The notes beneath the pieces were generated by a model. It had not been told where the DNA came from. It saw only the letters and a list, made by a program, of their open reading frames with translations, and ran no database searches. A DNA stretch of 64,000 bases from the NCBI GenBank assembly GCA_036346255.1, contig CM070617.1, positions 25,905,080 through 25,969,079 of the forward strand, read 5' to 3'. This document shows, in pieces, positions 23,530 to 33,799 of the stretch. The DNA is from Ampelocalamus luodianensis (taxonomy: Eukaryota > Streptophyta > Magnoliopsida > Poales > Poaceae). Both the position numbers and the translations under genes were made by a program. Positions within the stretch are counted from its first letter, which is position 1. Every line of letters begins with the position of its first letter.

Positions 23530-24750
23530 TTGAAGCTTGACAATCATCAACGCATGATGATTTCCTTTGCTTCATGATTTCGACTTGATGTCCATCAACA
23601 CATGATGACACATTCTCTTGTCTTGATGATCAACCAATGATCATTTCATCTTCTTGAACTTGACACGCATCAACTCGTGATGCATCCTTTACTTCAAGCT
23701 CTTCACTTCAATATCATCAACGCATAATGATCATCCTTTTTTTGAACATCATCAACACATGATGATTTCTTCTTCTTCAAGAATCACGACTTGATGACAA
23801 TCAACATATGATGTAATCCAAAGTCTTCAAACACCTAGAACATAACCTATTCATCCAACTCAAGGAGAAACGTTAGTTCCATAATGTGATTATCATTAAT
23901 TACCACAACATACCATTAACTCATAATGGTTGGGACGAGATACCAAAATATTTCCCTCTTTGGTAATTGATGATAACCAACACAATTACAGATAATTGAA
24001 TGTAATTGATATGAGTATATATAAACTACATAAGGTATATATATACTCAAGAGTTATGTTTCAAAGTAGATCACAAAGATCAATACTAATGAAACAACAA
24101 GGTCATGAGTATATATGAACTACATAAGTTATATATACCAAAATGAGTGTATACAAACTACACAAGTTGTATATACTCATATGAATATATTAACTACACA
24201 AGTTAAATATATTCAAGGATATATTTCAAGGTAAAGATCCTTAATATATGTGGACAAGGAATTATGTATCAATACTAATGAAACCACAAAATATAGAATG
24301 AACTCCCCTAAATGTGTGCATACACAAATGTGTAATGAAACATATGCACATATCCAAGTTAACCTTTTGGTGGAGTTTAACCTATATTTTGGATCCGAGA
24401 AATGCAACAAGATATAATAATAAGAAGTAGAATGCATACCTCTTGTATTTTCATCTTTATATCCAAACGAGACTAAGCAATAGATAATCAATAGAATTGT
24501 TAGTCTCACAAATAGATTTGTCATTAATGAATACATACCTGTTTGGATTTTTGCTTTTATATCCAAGCTGAGACTAAACTTGATATAACAATAGGAGTGT
24601 TAGTCTCACAAGTGCATTTGTCATTAATAACTTAATCACTTGCATGCCTTCATGATTTTCACCTTTATATCCAAATAAGACTACACAATATGTATATCAA
24701 TAAAAGTGTTAGTCTCCCAATTAGATTTATCATTAATCACCAAAACACCA
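23530..24750. repeat. Three kinds of short tandem repeats inside LTR-like element 2
   Basis: CATCAACACATGATGA-like units recur every 45-60 bases from about 23550 to 23800. AACTACATAAG/AGTATATATA units recur at 24010-24210. A unit of about 115 bases containing TTTATATCCAA and GTTAGTCTC is repeated three times from about 24420 to 24750. Confidence 0.7.
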
Positions 24751-24789
24751 TTACCACATAATGGCGGGTCTAGATCTTTCAGCGAGGCG

Positions 24790-25066
24790 AGGCGGGCGTG
24801 TGGTGACGGCGCTGAGGGAGGAGACTAGGAGAGGAAGAGGGGAGGCGACGCAGAGAGAGGCGGGCGAAGGGGAGCCGGGAGGAGAGGAGGCAAGGCAGTG
24901 CCGGCGTGCGGCTCCGGCGCTGAGGAAGGAGACTAGGAGAGGAAGAGGGGAGGCGGCGTGGAGGGAGACAGGCGGGCGAGTGGGATCCAGGATGAGAGAA
25001 GTCGTCGAGGCGAGGAAAGGAAGAGGCGGAGCTGGCGCTGAGGGAGGAGGCGCCGCTGGCGTTGAG
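24790..25066. repeat. Purine-rich tandem repeat
   Basis: Units of roughly 100-130 bases contain GAGACTAGGAGAGGAAGAGGG. They also occur left of LTR-like element 2 (21110-21180) and continue right of the hAT MITE (26229 on), so they belong to the older host element. Confidence 0.6.
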
Positions 25067-26220
25067 TAGGGGTGAAAACGGATCGGAAACGGACGGATAA
25101 TGGCTTTGTCATATTTGTTTTCATATTTTTTCCCGGATCCGGATACGAATACGAATACCCCGGATATGAATACGAATACGAATAGTATCGAATACGAATA
25201 CGAATACGAAGCGAATATGAATAGAAACGAATACGGTCACAGATATTTTTTGGAACATGAAAACCCCTTAAATTGTATGCCTGAAATTAACGAAAACATA
25301 TAACTAATTTATTTGATGTAAACATTCATGAATTGTTCATATTTTCAGCAACCACACATAACATTGGCACTAGCAAATTACATTAACTAGTTCATCACAA
25401 ATATAACACTTAGTTTACCATATTTAGCTCATAAGTCTTAACTCACAAAGTCATCACTCATTCACACTTAGTTCATCATATACATAAAATTTAGTTCACA
25501 CCAACATCGATTAAACTGGATGGTTAATCTATACACAAATGACTGTAATATCTCAAAATATGTTACCAAAAATAAAATTAATAAAGTTATTATTTTATTG
25601 GATTTTCTGAGATTTAAAAGAATTTTCTTGGTTAAAAAGGAAAAAATAATAAAATAAAGTCAATTATTTAGTTTCCTAGTTTTTAATGTAGAAAATAAAA
25701 TTTATTGAGTTTTCTGAGATTTTATTGGATTTAAAGTGAAAAAGGAAATTTTAATTAATTTATTGAATTTTTTGTATTTTAAAAAGGTTTTTCCTATTTT
25801 AGAAATTTAAAATAATTTATATACAAAAATAATAACCAACTTTAAGCTGGAATTAATTTTATTAAGTTAAAAATAATTCAATGAATTTCTGTGATTTTTT
25901 CTAGAATTTTTGAACTCTATTTGCTATTTTATAAATGACTATTTGATTTGTTGCATTTCCTGAAATTCGAAAATCAATTAAAATCTCCTTTTCTCTTTTG
26001 GGCTGAAATCCGGATATCCGGACTCCGTCTTATCCGGATAATCCGTATTCGTTTCCGTATCCGCCGGATAGCATGCCTACCGTATTCGTTTCCGTTTCCG
26101 ACAAAAAAGACCGAATTCGTTTCCGATCCGAAAACTATCCGAGAAAAATCCGATCCGAGACATTCCGAATCCGTTTTTGTCCGGATCGGTCGGAAACTAT
26201 CCGATCCGTTTTCACCCCTA
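25067..26220. mobile_element. Non-autonomous hAT element with perfect 8-bp target duplication
   Basis: The left end TAGGGGTGAAAACGGATCGG (25067 on) is mirrored at the right end, finishing CCGTTTTCACCCCTA at 26220. GCGTTGAG flanks both sides exactly (25059-25066 and 26221-26228). Subterminal regions carry CGAATACGAATACG on the left and TATCCG-type repeats on the right. The 1,154-base interior is AT-rich and non-coding. Confidence 0.9.
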
Positions 26221-27099
26221 GCGTTGAGGGAGGTGAGGCCATGAGGAAGAGGGCAAGAGGCACATGCAGCAAGCGGCAGGTACGTGCGGTAGGCGCAGTG
26301 CCGCACATGGCACTCGCGGGTAGCTAAGGGGAGGAAGAAGATGGGCGGGCAGGGGTGTGGGCAGTCGGGCAGCGTGGCTGGGCAAGTGCTACGTGGGCCG
26401 AAACATGCTCATGGGCCATGCTTGGCACGACATGGCTTGACTAAAATCCAACCGTTGAGCATTTTTTGCCTGTTTTTGTCTTTAAAAATAGAAAAAATAA
26501 TAAAAACCCAAAAATTTCCTAAAAATAGCCACCATACCTCTCATTCAGCACCCCTCCATTCCTCATTCTCTCTTTGAAATTATAATGTGCAAATTCAAAT
26601 TCGTGTTGAGCTAATTTGGCAAAATTCAAAAAAATTATGCCAAGTTTTACAAAATTCAATTTTCGACAGCAAGTCAGCAAAAGTCAAGCTCCACACCAAC
26701 CGGAAGGGTAAGGCGGAGTTCCATCATCAATCTCCAAGGCAGCATCAAGATCCACACCAACCAAGCAAAGAGGTCGAGACCGTCTACATTGGAAGTGTGA
26801 GAGAATTTCGACAGGACAACCAAGCAGGATGCATAGAGAAATGAGGTACCATTTGCTATTTGCAAAATTAATCGTAGTGAATTGTCTACAAGGTCTACAG
26901 GTGGAACAGGCGCTTGATTAGACATGCTACAAGATGCAAGACCAAGCAAGGATTGGTGATGAGGTAGACGTAGCTGCAGTACAACCCCGACGGTGCGATA
27001 TGTAGCTAGGACTATGATCCTGAGGTAGCTTGTCAATCTCTCTGTTGCTTTGTCCGCTGTGTACTATTCAAAATCTCCTATCATTGTGTATAGTAGTTT

Positions 27100-28100
27100 A
27101 CAGATTGCTACTCAATTGAAAATGTATGAAAATGACTTAGTTTTACACGATGCTATTATTTCCATGAAATCTAAATACCTTAAATATTGGAGAGAAATCC
27201 CTTACCTATATGCATTTGTATTTTTTTAGATCCTAGAGGTAAAATTGATGTATTTGGTACTGTACTTGATCTTCTCAGTGATGCTACAGGGTTAGATTAT
27301 ACTAACTATTTTACAGAAGTTCATTCTCGGTTATATGAGGTTTACCAAAGGAATAAAAATAAGTTTTAGAGAGTCCGCGCGCAACGACCTCCAGTAACCC
27401 CTGCCTTAAGTAGCAAGATAAATATGTAGGGCAAGATCTTTGGTGGCTCTTCCTCTAGGTCCAAGTCTTCTTCTTCTACACCGCCGTCTGCTCAGTCAAA
27501 ACCACAAGGAGTAGAGAACTATCCACCTATCTGGACAACGATACGGTGGATTTCAACTCAGAAGGCTTCTGACGAGGATTAAAACCTCTATATATTATCT
27601 TTAATATATAAAAGACCATACGTCTTCATGGTCGTAACTCCTGAGATACACGACCTCACTGGTCGTAGAGATTCCAGAGGTTACATAATGAGTACCCTGG
27701 TCGGACGAAGGCCTAAGCCAAACTCCCCCGACCAGGAGAACTGCTCGTAAAAGGTATGAACTGATTCCAAGAATATTCTTTACCGTATGACGAATGGAAC
27801 ACGTGCATATTCCATACCATACGATGATGGCAAACCCATAAGTTAACATGTCCCGTGCTATCCATACTTGTACATGATGTGTTAACTGTTCCTGTCTCGA
27901 CGATGTCCTCCGTGTCGACTTTCAGTCTTTCTGGAAGGATATTAGAGGAGAGAATAACAAGTCTCACAAGTAAGATGGTGGAGATACTTCTAAATATGAA
28001 GGATTGAGAACAAACTGATTCACGAACATAACACTATGTGAAAAATCAGAGTTGTCGGAGGTGTTCGAAAATCTGTACTTAGACGATGACACGTAAAACA
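27100..28100 (+). pseudogene. hAT transposase C-terminal half, broken
   Basis: Readable pieces follow the order of hAT transposases. First a segment with KYLKYWREIPYLYAFVF, then after a frame change LDPRGKIDVFGTVLDLLSD (27224-27280). A Ser-rich linker follows, then LSTYLDNDTVDFNSEGF, and after an inserted LTR fragment HKLTCPVLSILVHDVLTVPV and FSLSGRILEER of the hAT dimerisation domain. The C-terminal ELSEVFENLYLDDDT is recognisable near 28050-28100. At least two frame changes plus the inserted LTR make it non-functional. The N-terminal BED zinc finger was not found. Confidence 0.75.
27570..27826. mobile_element. Truncated gypsy LTR inserted in the hAT transposase
   Basis: It starts TGACGAGGATTAAAACC, identical to the start of the gypsy LTRs at 46331 and 57350, and follows them for about 257 bases to CCATACCATACGATG before homology stops. 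It interrupts the hAT dimerisation-domain coding sequence between the GF and WQTHK residues. The right part of the LTR is missing and no target duplication is visible. Confidence 0.85.
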
Positions 28101-28514
28101 AGGATGTATTTAGAGCTATAGGTTATACTCCTTTTCCTTTGCTAAGATTTTTCTTATTTTAAGTTTTTACTTGACGAATGTTTTAATGAAGTAACCAGTT
28201 GAACATTAATAAAGCACTTTATTATATTTTAAATATGATTGTCTCATTTTTTTTTCAATTTCCATATCTATTTCTGAATTCTACTTATTTTTCTTTTTTT
28301 TCCTGATTTTTTCGAACCTAACAGGCTAAATGGATCGGCCTTAGCCCAACGAACCAAACGAGCTCGTGTCAGCCCGACACAAACGGCCAACGGGCCGTAC
28401 CTGGACCGCCTTCCCGGCGTGGACCGACACAGTACAGCCCATCTAATAGCTGGACCAGGATGAACCGGACCGGTTCATGCGCGTGCCATGCCGACCAGAC
28501 CGCCCATTTGGCCA

Positions 28515-28631
28515 GGTGGCGATCAAACATGCCCTAAAACCCGAGACCCGATAACCCATTCCCCATGCCCCTTATCCGGAAAACAGCTTCCTTTTCCCCT
28601 CCCTAAAACCCCCACGCGGACAGCTGCGGCC
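28515..28631 (+). promoter_or_regulatory. Short 5' flank of the cysteine synthase gene
   Basis: Only 117 bases separate the hAT terminal repeat from the start codon. The stretch is C-rich and looks like 5' UTR; no TATA box is seen. The core promoter therefore lies inside, or was replaced by, hAT-derived sequence. Confidence 0.4.
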
Positions 28632-31600
28632 ATGGCGATGGCGTCGCCGCCCGGCTGCTCACTCCTCCTCCCGGCCACAGCCACCGCCGCCATTTCCACT
28701 GCATACACCTACGCTAATGCCCCAAGATCTCCCCGCATCCTCACCTCCCCGCGTGCCGTCTCGGCCCGCCGGCCCCTTAGCGCGGCCTCCTCTCCGAAGG
28801 CCGCGGCCCCGCCGCCGTCGAGATCCCGGTGGAGTACGTGGATGATCTTGACACAGTGAACATTGCGCTGGACGTCACCCAGGTGCATGGCCGCTTCCCA
28901 TCCTTACCTATTATTATTATTTTTGTGTGCGCTTCGTAGAGTGATATGGGATGGGAGGCCTCTATAAACCGCACAGGGAAGTTGGTTCAGGTCATTAAGC
29001 ATTCGTATTGCGCATTTTCATTCCAGGCGAAGTCGGGGTGGGATTTGGGGATTTTAATGATATCGTTAGAATAGTCCTTTTCTACTTGATTGAACTGTGA
29101 ACCTCTGGTGTTGTCACTGAAAATGTGGGTAAAAAAATCTAAGAAGATACTACTGAATTCCATGGTAAAAATAGGCCATTTTATACTTTCTCCGAACTCA
29201 ACTAATAATGACATGGGGGATATTTGGCTAAATCTCATTTTTGTCGTCTTGACCATGACTAATTCCAATTCTGATAAAGCATTGTCTATCTTGTTAATCA
29301 GCTAATTGGGAAAACCCCAATGGTATATCTTAATAAAGTTGTTGAAGGTTGTATTGCTAATATCGCTGCAAAGCTTGAGTACATGGGACCTTGCCGTAGC
29401 GTCAAAGATAGGTATACAATTGTTATTGGCTTATTGCAGTATGCTTTCATGCTAGTAATGCAATGTTGTTTGTGCCACTTCTCATTCAATATGTTTTTCA
29501 GGATTGGATTAAGCATGATTAATGATGCCGAAGAGAAAGGATTAATTTCTCCAAATAAGGTTAGATTTTTCCTATGATCGTTGCATTATTTATTTATTAT
29601 CATCAGGAAGATTATAATTCTACTTTCTACCTATGCAGACCATTTTGGTAGAACCAACTACTGGGAATACTGGTATAGGCCTTGCTTCTGTGGCAGCAGC
29701 TAGAGGATACAATCTGATAGCAACTATGCCTTCATCAATAGATGTCGAGAGACGCATTCTTCTACGTGCATTTGGAGCTGAAATTGTGTTAACTGATCCT
29801 ACCAAAGGATTAAAAGGAGCTTTCGATAAAGCTGGGGAAATAGTTTCAAAGACACCAAACGCTTACATGTTTCAGCAGTTCAACAATTCAGCTAATAGTG
29901 AGGTTGAGACTTCTAGCCATTACCATTTTCTCATCTTATATCTGCAATGCGGCACATGTGAAATTCATTTGCCATTTTTTTCCTGTAAAGTTCTATTGAA
30001 AATCCACTTGGGTAATTACAGATCCACTTTCAAACCACAGGCCCAGAAATATGGGAAGACACATTGGGTACTGTTGACATACTTGTTGCAAGCATTGGGA
30101 CAGGCGGTACTATTACCGGCACCGGTCGATACTTGAAAAGAATGAACAAAGATATTAAGGTTTTTACTCTTGCCTTGGTTAAGTTGTTTTTTAAGAGAAA
30201 ATGATTATCTTGTATTGTGTCATCTTAATCATTTTTTGTATCTTATTCAATGCTATTGCATTAGATTTTACCTATGATGCATGGGCACGGATACATCGAC
30301 ACGACATAACACGACACCGACACGGGGATTCACCATTTTCCCAAAAATGCCGATATGGCGACACGGCTATATATATTTAAATAATAAGAATAATATACAC
30401 ATATGTATTATTTTTTATTTTTGCACATGCTTGTCAAACTAAAATAATGTAAAGTGTAAAGTAAACTAGGAATATGTACCTCTTAAAGATAACCCTCACC
30501 TCTTCATTCAGTCAGTTCATGATTTGTTCAATTATTCATATTAATACCATTAACAAAAATTCAGAATCCCATTAACCTAGGAGCCGGCGAGAGGCGGCGC
30601 ACTGCTGCCTGCTGGTCGCCGGAGAGGGAGGAGGCGCGGCGAGGGCGAGGGGGCGCGTGAGGGGGTTGAGGCGGCGTGCGGGGAACAGGGGATGGGGGTG
30701 GGGGGATTGGGATCGGGAGGAGCTAGGGTTATGCATTGAGGTGGGCCGGTTGGGCTATGTCAGATACGTGTCCAAGCCGTATCCGACACGTGTCGGAAAT
30801 TTTAAAAATTAAAATTTGTTGTTTAATTGACCGACACACTGCCGACACGTGTCCGTGGCGTGTCCTTGTCGTATCCGTGTCGGACACCGTGTCCGACACA
30901 GATATGGCAACAAACGGAAGAGTCCTTGCTTCAGAGGATTTTACTCCTTTATCGTTGCTATTCACCGATTTAGTGGATGGTCGCATTTACTCCATGGTTT
31001 AACTTTGGGAAGTGCTTGAATGCTATCCCCAAAAGTGAAAAGCACAATTTCTAAAGAAGTTTGAAGCCTTTGTTTGCAATGACTCATCACTCGCCACTCC
31101 GCCACTAGCCAAACTTCATTAAGATTCATTCAATTTACTTGAAGAACATTAAGGCTTTACTATTTAGCTATTTTAGGAAAAGATAGATAACAAAGTGAAG
31201 GTTGCCAGTGGAGACATCTTAATGAGTGAAAGTTTGGTGCCAAATATGAGTTGGTGGGTACAAGGGCACACATTTCAGCATGACATGAAAGTGCTGGAGT
31301 TAGGAGGATATGATGCTATTTTAGGCATGGATTGGCTAGAGCAATGGGGAGTTATGAAATGCCATTGGGCTGATAAATGGATGGAGTTTGAATTCAAGGG
31401 GAAGACAATTCCTCTTGGTTTTCCACTGTATCGTGTATCTCATCGGCAGCGAATCGATCGGCGGCGGTGGGATATAACTCCTTCTATCCTATTGTTTTAT
31501 TCTAAAGTTGTCTGTTGGACTATCATATTTTCCAGAAATACAGTGATTTTCACAAGGTTGGTATTGAGATGTCTGTGATTTATCTGACCTAGCATCTGGC

Positions 31601-33005
31601 CTAATTTTTTCATATACCTGAAACTGTTTGACTGTGTTTATATAATTATATATTTTCAAGTTGAATTCAATCATTTATATCTTTTGTCTTGTCCTGTCGT
31701 TATAGGTCATTGGGGTAGAACCTGCTGAAACTAGTGTGATCTCTGGTGACAACCCAGGTAAATGCATTAGCCCATCATGATTCAGGAATTTAAAATATTT
31801 GGGAAATTAGCTTGTTGAATATATTTTCCTTGATATTGACACCCCTTTGGTTTATATCAATAAACAACAGGTTATATTCCAAGCATATTAGATGTTCAGC
31901 TGCTTGACGAGGTTGTGAAGGTCTGGAATGCCAACTTTTGTACTCTGTTTATGTTTGCAGATTTTTGCTGACAGTCTTACAGGCTGCTGAGTTGATTTTG
32001 ATTGTCGAACTTGCAGGTTACCACCGCAGAGGCAGTCGATGTTGCAAGGGAACTTGCACTAAAAGAGGGCTTGCTGGTGAGCAACTGCACAACTAAATGA
32101 ATTACTTTTGAGTTATTAATTTGGTGTGGTGTGAAGCATCTACTTCAAATTCTCTGATGTGAGTGACACAGTCGGGTGAACTGGTGGCTACCGCCGCCGG
32201 CAGATGGTCGAGGCTCCTCGACCGCCTGAGCACCGTGACGGGAAACAAGGAGACAGAGGAATAGATTGCTAATTCTTGCCTCCTTTGAATTATGTGGCTC
32301 ATTTTTTATATAGATGAGATTGGCCTCTAACAATATGGAAACTAACATATCTAATGTAACCAATCAACTAAAGATAAGATAATATCCATACTTTCTAAAT
32401 ATAAAGATATGCATCTAATCATTAATAATATGAGGATATGCATCTAATCATTCCTAATATGAAGATATGCCTCTAACTACTCTTATTATAAAGATATGCA
32501 TCTAACTAATCCTAATATAGAAGAAACAACTAATCTAATCGAATGTGTTTGGTGCACTGTTCACATGTACAAACAGTGCACGTGAACAATAATTCCTGCT
32601 TATAGCAGCCTCCTTGCATGGCTGTAGCTCCCCATGGGCCCATGCCCATAACAGTGAGATCCATGATTTGTTACGTGGGTTGTTTTGCAGGTTGGCATTT
32701 CGTCAGGTGCTGCAGCAGTTGCTGCGATTAATGTTGCCAAAAGACCTGAAAATGCTGGAAAGCTGATTGTGGTGAGTGCATGTTATTTTCATCTGTTTAA
32801 AGACGCTGGCATTATGCCATGACTTTGGGTTTATAGTGAAACTTGTTCCTTTGCAACATAGCGTCCTTGAAGTTATAACCCACTCAGATAGTTAAGTAGT
32901 CACATGAATTTGCAGGTTATTTTCCCCAGCTTTGGAGAGAGATATATCTCTAGCATTTTATTCCGCCCGATATATGACTCAGTTCGAAGAATGAGGAAGA
33001 AATAA
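28632..33005 (+). CDS. Cysteine synthase / O-acetylserine (thiol)lyase, plastid type (ten exons, exon-1 frameshift)
   Basis: This PLP enzyme makes cysteine from O-acetylserine and sulfide. Exons: 28632-28882, 29302-29411, 29502-29559, 29639-29902, 30022-30159, 31706-31757, 31871-31920, 32017-32076, 32691-32771, 32916-33005; all introns are GT-AG. About 384 residues. The N-terminus (MAMASPPGCSLLLPATATA, then Ser/Arg/Pro-rich) looks like a chloroplast transit peptide. SVKDR carries the PLP lysine, PTTGNTG the asparagine loop, GTGGTITGTG the phosphate loop, and GISSGAA lies near the C-terminus. A cyanoalanine synthase role cannot be excluded by sequence alone. Oddity: the transit peptide is in one frame and VEIPVEYVDDL at the end of exon 1 in another; the switch lies at about 28795-28816 in a CCGCGGCCCCGCCGCC tract, and the second frame has a TAG at 28778. 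Introns 5 and 8 hold repeat insertions. The CysK-family call is firm; functionality of this copy is uncertain. Confidence 0.88.
30275..30905. mobile_element. Repeat rich in GACACG motifs, in cysteine synthase intron 5
   Basis: The left end region GGGCACGGATACATCGACAC and right end region, whose complement reads GTCCGACACGGATACGAC, are loosely inverted and rich in GACACG/CGTGTC. The interior is AT-rich with a GC-rich patch at 30580-30710. Exact ends and target duplication could not be fixed. Probably a non-autonomous DNA element. Confidence 0.4.
31175..31480 (+). pseudogene. Ty3-gypsy protease-domain fragment in cysteine synthase intron 5
   Basis: The open frame reads SWWVQGHTFQHDMKVLELGG followed by YDAILGMDWLEQWG, matching the retropepsin-like region (RVP_2 type) of plant gypsy polyproteins. 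Only about 100 residues are present, with no reverse transcriptase after it. It sits in the same orientation as the host gene, 230 bases before exon 6. Confidence 0.75.
32392..32525. repeat. Four tandem units of about 33 bases in cysteine synthase intron 8
   Basis: Units read approximately AAGATATGCATCTAATCATT with drift, each ending in an ATAATATGA-like stretch. They lie within an insertion-like block (about 32130-32630) that separates exons 8 and 9; the block's ends are not resolved but it may be LTR-derived. Confidence 0.65.
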
Positions 33006-33799
33006 CTAACTTCTGCCACAACAAGAGGACGAAGGTTATCATTTCCAAACTTGACAGGCTTCGACGGCACAACAAACTTTGAAGAGTGAAGTCCCTGGTA
33101 GATTGCAGCAAGCAGAACCTGAAGTTTTGAAATGCTCTCGGCAAAGGCACTGGTCATAGAAGTTTGAAATTGCGCACAGTTGCTGGTCATAGTGAGCTGC
33201 AAGCCTGCAGCTTGGTTCCAGGAAAACCTGTGCAAAATGAACCATCTGGCTCGGACGTTTGGAACCTAACTACACATCTATCCATGGTGAAATAGCCGAA
33301 TTAGATGCAGTTCGCTTAGGATCTTTCTTCTAGTAGTCTAGGGCCGGGAACATAACAGACTTGTAATATGATATTTCAGCTGATCTTACCAAACAAATGT
33401 CTGCACAATTATCTTTTTGGCCTTCGATGATCTCATCTCTAATTCGGGCTCTGATTTGCTTATTTGCTTTTGCTGAGCCTAAGATCGAGAGCTTCTGCGG
33501 GCGCTGCAGAAGATTGCGCACGGAGGCAATGTGTGATGCAGTTTTTGCATTCATACGAAAACTCAGCGTATGCAATGCAGCTCACAATTTTGTAACGAGA
33601 CGACCGGCGGAAGTCCAAAAGTTCATAGGCGGGCCCAGCGGCAGGGACCGATTTGGTCGCGTGCCTTCCTGATTTCTCTAGTCCGCCGAGGCGCCGACGA
33701 AGAGCACCACCCCGGCGAGAAGCGCAACTGCGCGACGGCATAGCTAGCTTTGAAGGTGTCGCAGTCGTCCATCCCCAACCCACGCCAACCAAATCCAAC
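33006..33799. other. Cysteine synthase 3' UTR and F-box gene 5' region
   Basis: The 794 bases between the two genes hold no convincing gene. Minus-strand open frames at 32900-33245 overlap the last cysteine synthase exon and match nothing known. GC content rises from about 33600, marking the F-box gene 5' UTR. Confidence 0.45.

Larger units (their letters stand above)
21186..24781. mobile_element. LTR-like element 2 (TG...CA, perfect 5-bp target duplication)
   Basis: It begins TGTAAGATCGAGTAGGCCG and ends AGATCTTTCA. GCGAG flanks both sides exactly (21181-21185 and 24782-24786). It is 3,596 bases including a nested 572-base MITE-like insertion. Start and end resemble element 1 (17970-19591). 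It holds a palindrome array (about 22110-22500), CATCAACRCATGATGA-type repeats (23530-23800), a TATATATAAACTACA-type repeat (24000-24210) and three units of about 115 bases ending at 24750. No coding capacity; read as a solo LTR of a long-LTR family. Confidence 0.68.
20827..28514 (+). mobile_element. Degenerate hAT element with nested insertions
   Basis: TGGCCAAATGGG at 20827-20838 pairs with its exact complement CCCATTTGGCCA at 28503-28514. Both ends carry the GGGCC, CACGGCACGA and GCCCGACACG motifs typical of grass hAT subterminal regions. The interior holds hAT transposase remains (about 27100-28100). Nested inside are an LTR-like element (21186-24781), a hAT MITE (25067-26220) and a gypsy LTR fragment (27570-27826). 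No matching 8-bp flanks were found, so one border may be eroded or the ends may come from different copies. Confidence 0.5.

Noticed and set aside
20827..28514. 8-bp target duplication for the large hAT
   Set aside because: TACTAGAA on the left and GGTGGCGA on the right do not match, so no duplication is claimed.
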